Source: Microcebus murinus
Lineage: Eukaryota; Chordata; Mammalia; Primates; Cheirogaleidae
Reading direction: 5' to 3'
DNA: 64,000 nucleotides
Assembly (NCBI RefSeq): GCF_040939455.1
Contig: NC_134108.1
Coordinates: 88,456,001-88,520,000, forward strand
In this document: positions 61,855 through 64,000 of the stretch, piece after piece
Layout: each line of letters begins with the position of its first letter
How positions within the stretch are numbered: position 1 is the stretch's first letter
Notes under the pieces: model-generated
Databases searched by the model: none
The model's input: only the letters and a program-made list of their open reading frames with translations
Told to the model about the DNA's origin: nothing
Translations under genes and position numbers: made by a program

Positions 61855-62320
61855 AAATTTTAGAACTTCTTAATAAAAAACTGACTTCAGAACTCAAAAT
61901 CATTAATGTTTCATGTAAAATATAAACAGATATTAACCAATCCCTTGTTCATGAGGAGGAATGGAAAACTGAGGGATAAATGCAATAGTTTTGCCATCAC
62001 CAATCAGTATTAAAACTTAAAGTGCATGACTTTCCATAGAATAATATTTTTATTCTTGTAGCTCAGTGAGGACAACTCCAACATCACAGAGAAAATTATT
62101 TAAGAACCTACTGGTTTCTCATGCCACTTGGTGACATGTTTCTACAAACCTACCAGACTCATTTTTATATTTATACTTACTGGTGAGGCTAGCTATGACT
62201 GTGAAATACAATCTTTAAATCATTTTCTATCATCTGTATAGGAAGATATTTAAGGATAAGTGCCATAAAAAACACTGAAATGGATGATAATTGCCCAGGA
62301 GAGTGAGTGAGATGCCTTCT
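61855..62320. other. Non-coding stretch, nothing recognised
   Basis: No frame, repeat word or structure was supported. Confidence 0.45.
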
Positions 62321-62324
62321 TTGA

Positions 62325-62545
62325 CATTTTATAAGATAGTTTTCAAAGAAGGTATTTTTGAAGAGTTGACATTTGATTTGAGTCTAAATAACAAAACAGG
62401 GTCAGGGATAGCAAAATCATGGCAAGAATGTCTGGTGCAGAGGAAAGAACAAGTCCAAAGGACTTAAAGCAGGATCAAGTTTGGTTGAAAAGCAAAAGGG
62501 TGAGCAATGTGGCTAGACAGAGATGTTGTTAGACAGAGGGAGAAC
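62325..62545 (+). mobile_element. Possible fragment of the same old LINE-like repeat as at 50325
   Basis: AGTTGACATTTGATTTGAGT, GGAAAGAACAAGTCCAAAGG and GAGCAATGTGGCTAGACAG fit the earlier part of that repeat. It is weakly preserved. Confidence 0.33.
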
Positions 62546-62699
62546 ATAAGGAAACTCAAAATCAGACTATTTGAAAGTGCAAAGTCTGAGGAGAATAAAG
62601 AAAAGATAGCGAAAAGGAATGAAGAAAGTTTATAGGATTTATAGTATAGCATCCAAGAGTAAATTTTCTAGTCACAGGATTCAAAGGAGAAAAGGAAGA

Positions 62700-64000
62700 T
62701 TCAAAAAGTAGAAAGCTTATGTAAAGAAATAATAGCAGAAAACTTTCCAAACCTGGAGAAAGATGTAATCATCCAGGTATAGGAAGGTCAAAGGTTGCCA
62801 ATCAGATTCAATCAAAATAAAACTAGTCACAGACATATTATAATCAAACCATCAAAAATCAATACAAAGGATTCTGAAAGTAGCAAAAGAAAAGAAGCAA
62901 ATAACACATCAGTTCCAATGTGGCCAATAGCAGATTTCTCAGCAGCAACCTTATAGGTTAGGAACGAATAAGATGATATATTTGAAATGATGATGGGGAA
63001 ACAAACTCTCAAGCACATTGTACTCAAAAAATTACCCTTCAGAAATGAAGGACAGATAAAAATGTTCTCAAACAATAGCTGAGGAAATTCATCACCACCA
63101 GACCTGTCTTACAAGAAATGCTAATGATAACACAAAAATATCTGGAAGTATAAAACTTAGTCAAATTTAGAATACTCATACTGTAAGGGTGGTGTGTAAA
63201 TCATTTATATCTTTAGTATGAAGGTTGAAAAACAAAACTATTAAAAATTATAATAGCCACAATAATTTGGTAAGGGATATACAAATTAAAAAGGTATAAA
63301 TTGTTACATCAAAAATTCAAAATGTGGAAAAGGAGTGGCATAATAGTGTAGAGATTTTTTTAAGTAATCAAAGTTACATTGTCATTACTAGCTTAAAATA
63401 ACATAATTTAAGATTTTTTATAAGATGCATGGTAATCACAAGGTAAAATGTAATAGATACACAAAAAATAAAGAGCAAGGTATCAAAACATACCACTAGA
63501 GAAAATCCCTTAACTACGAAAGAAAACAGCAAGAGAGAAAGAAAGGAACAAAAGATCTATAAAACAACTATGCAACAATTAACAAAATAGCAGTAGTAAT
63601 TCCTTACTTATCAATAATTACCTCGAATGTAGATGGATTAAGTTCTTCAATCAAAAGCCACAGAGTGGCTGAATGGATAATAATTTTTTTTAAAGACCCA
63701 ACTATTTGTTGTCTACAAGAGACTTACTTTACCTTTAAGGATACACATAAATCGATAGTGAAAGGATAGAAAAAGATATGCCATGCAAATGGATATAAAA
63801 AATAGCAAAAGTAGTGATACTTCTAACAGATAAAATAGACTTTAAGTTAAAAACTGTAAAAGGACACAAGGAAGGTCATTATAAAATGAAAAAGGGGTCA
63901 ATTCAAAAAGATAATATAACACTTATAAATATATATGCACACAACAAAGTACCTAAACATATAAAGCAAATATTTGTAGGCCTGAAGGGAGAGATAGTAT
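62700..64000 (+). mobile_element. Old L1M, ORF1-ORF2 junction region, runs off the window
   Basis: Sense order: GCAGAAAACTTTCCAAACCT, ACATATTATAATCAAACCAT, CTCAGCAGCAACCTTATAGG, AATTACCCTTCAGAAATGA and CTGTCTTACAAGAAATGCTA. Then, near the start of ORF2, TTACCTCGAATGTAGATGG and AGTGGCTGAATGGATAATA, and later GACTTACTTTACCTTTAAGG. This is the familiar order around the ORF1/ORF2 junction of an L1M copy. It continues past the right edge. There are no intact frames. Confidence 0.82.

Overview
The window reads as non-coding nuclear DNA from a lemur-like (strepsirrhine) primate. The key evidence is an Alu dimer at 15465-15800. It carries the extended A-rich linker and the right-arm GCTAGGCTGACGCCACGG motif typical of lemur Alus, and it sits in a 14-bp target-site duplication. 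Three copies of one L1 3'-end family (to 21405, 52325 and 54646) share a 3' UTR that differs from the human L1 3' UTR. Older MIR, L2, L1M, MLT1-like LTR and MER5 remains are what any placental genome would carry. I found no host protein-coding exon, rRNA, tRNA or CRISPR array. The short ORFs are chance frames, microsatellite translations or decayed transposon genes.

Layout. 1-10 kb: AT-rich DNA with a MER5A copy, an old antisense L1 and L2/MIR scraps. 10-17 kb: an AluJ-like dimer with a (CA)25 tail, a MaLR LTR, and a long antisense L1 split by the lemur Alu. 18.5-21.4 kb: a full-length but dead mariner (Hsmar1-like), then a sense L1 with an internal deletion. 22-31 kb: mostly old MIR, L2 and LTR remains with unclassified stretches, including a palindromic homeodomain/E-box motif and a strong G-quadruplex motif. 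31.6-34.1 kb: a complete but decayed hAT transposon with a perfect 8-bp duplication. 40.6-43.9 kb: a Tigger-type element of about 2.7 kb plus a nested solo retroviral LTR. 44-57 kb: mostly unclassified, with two young L1 3' ends. 57.8-64 kb: a MaLR LTR, a Merlin (IS1016/IS1595-related) transposase relic, old L1 pieces and a probable hAT-derived element.

No genes act together here. The window is a layered record of transposition: four recognisable transposase pseudogenes from four superfamilies (mariner, hAT, Tigger/pogo, Merlin), all broken, plus retrotransposons of several ages. The Merlin relic is the least expected element, because Merlin is rare and ancient in mammals. All family names come from recognising sequence and motifs by eye, with no database search.
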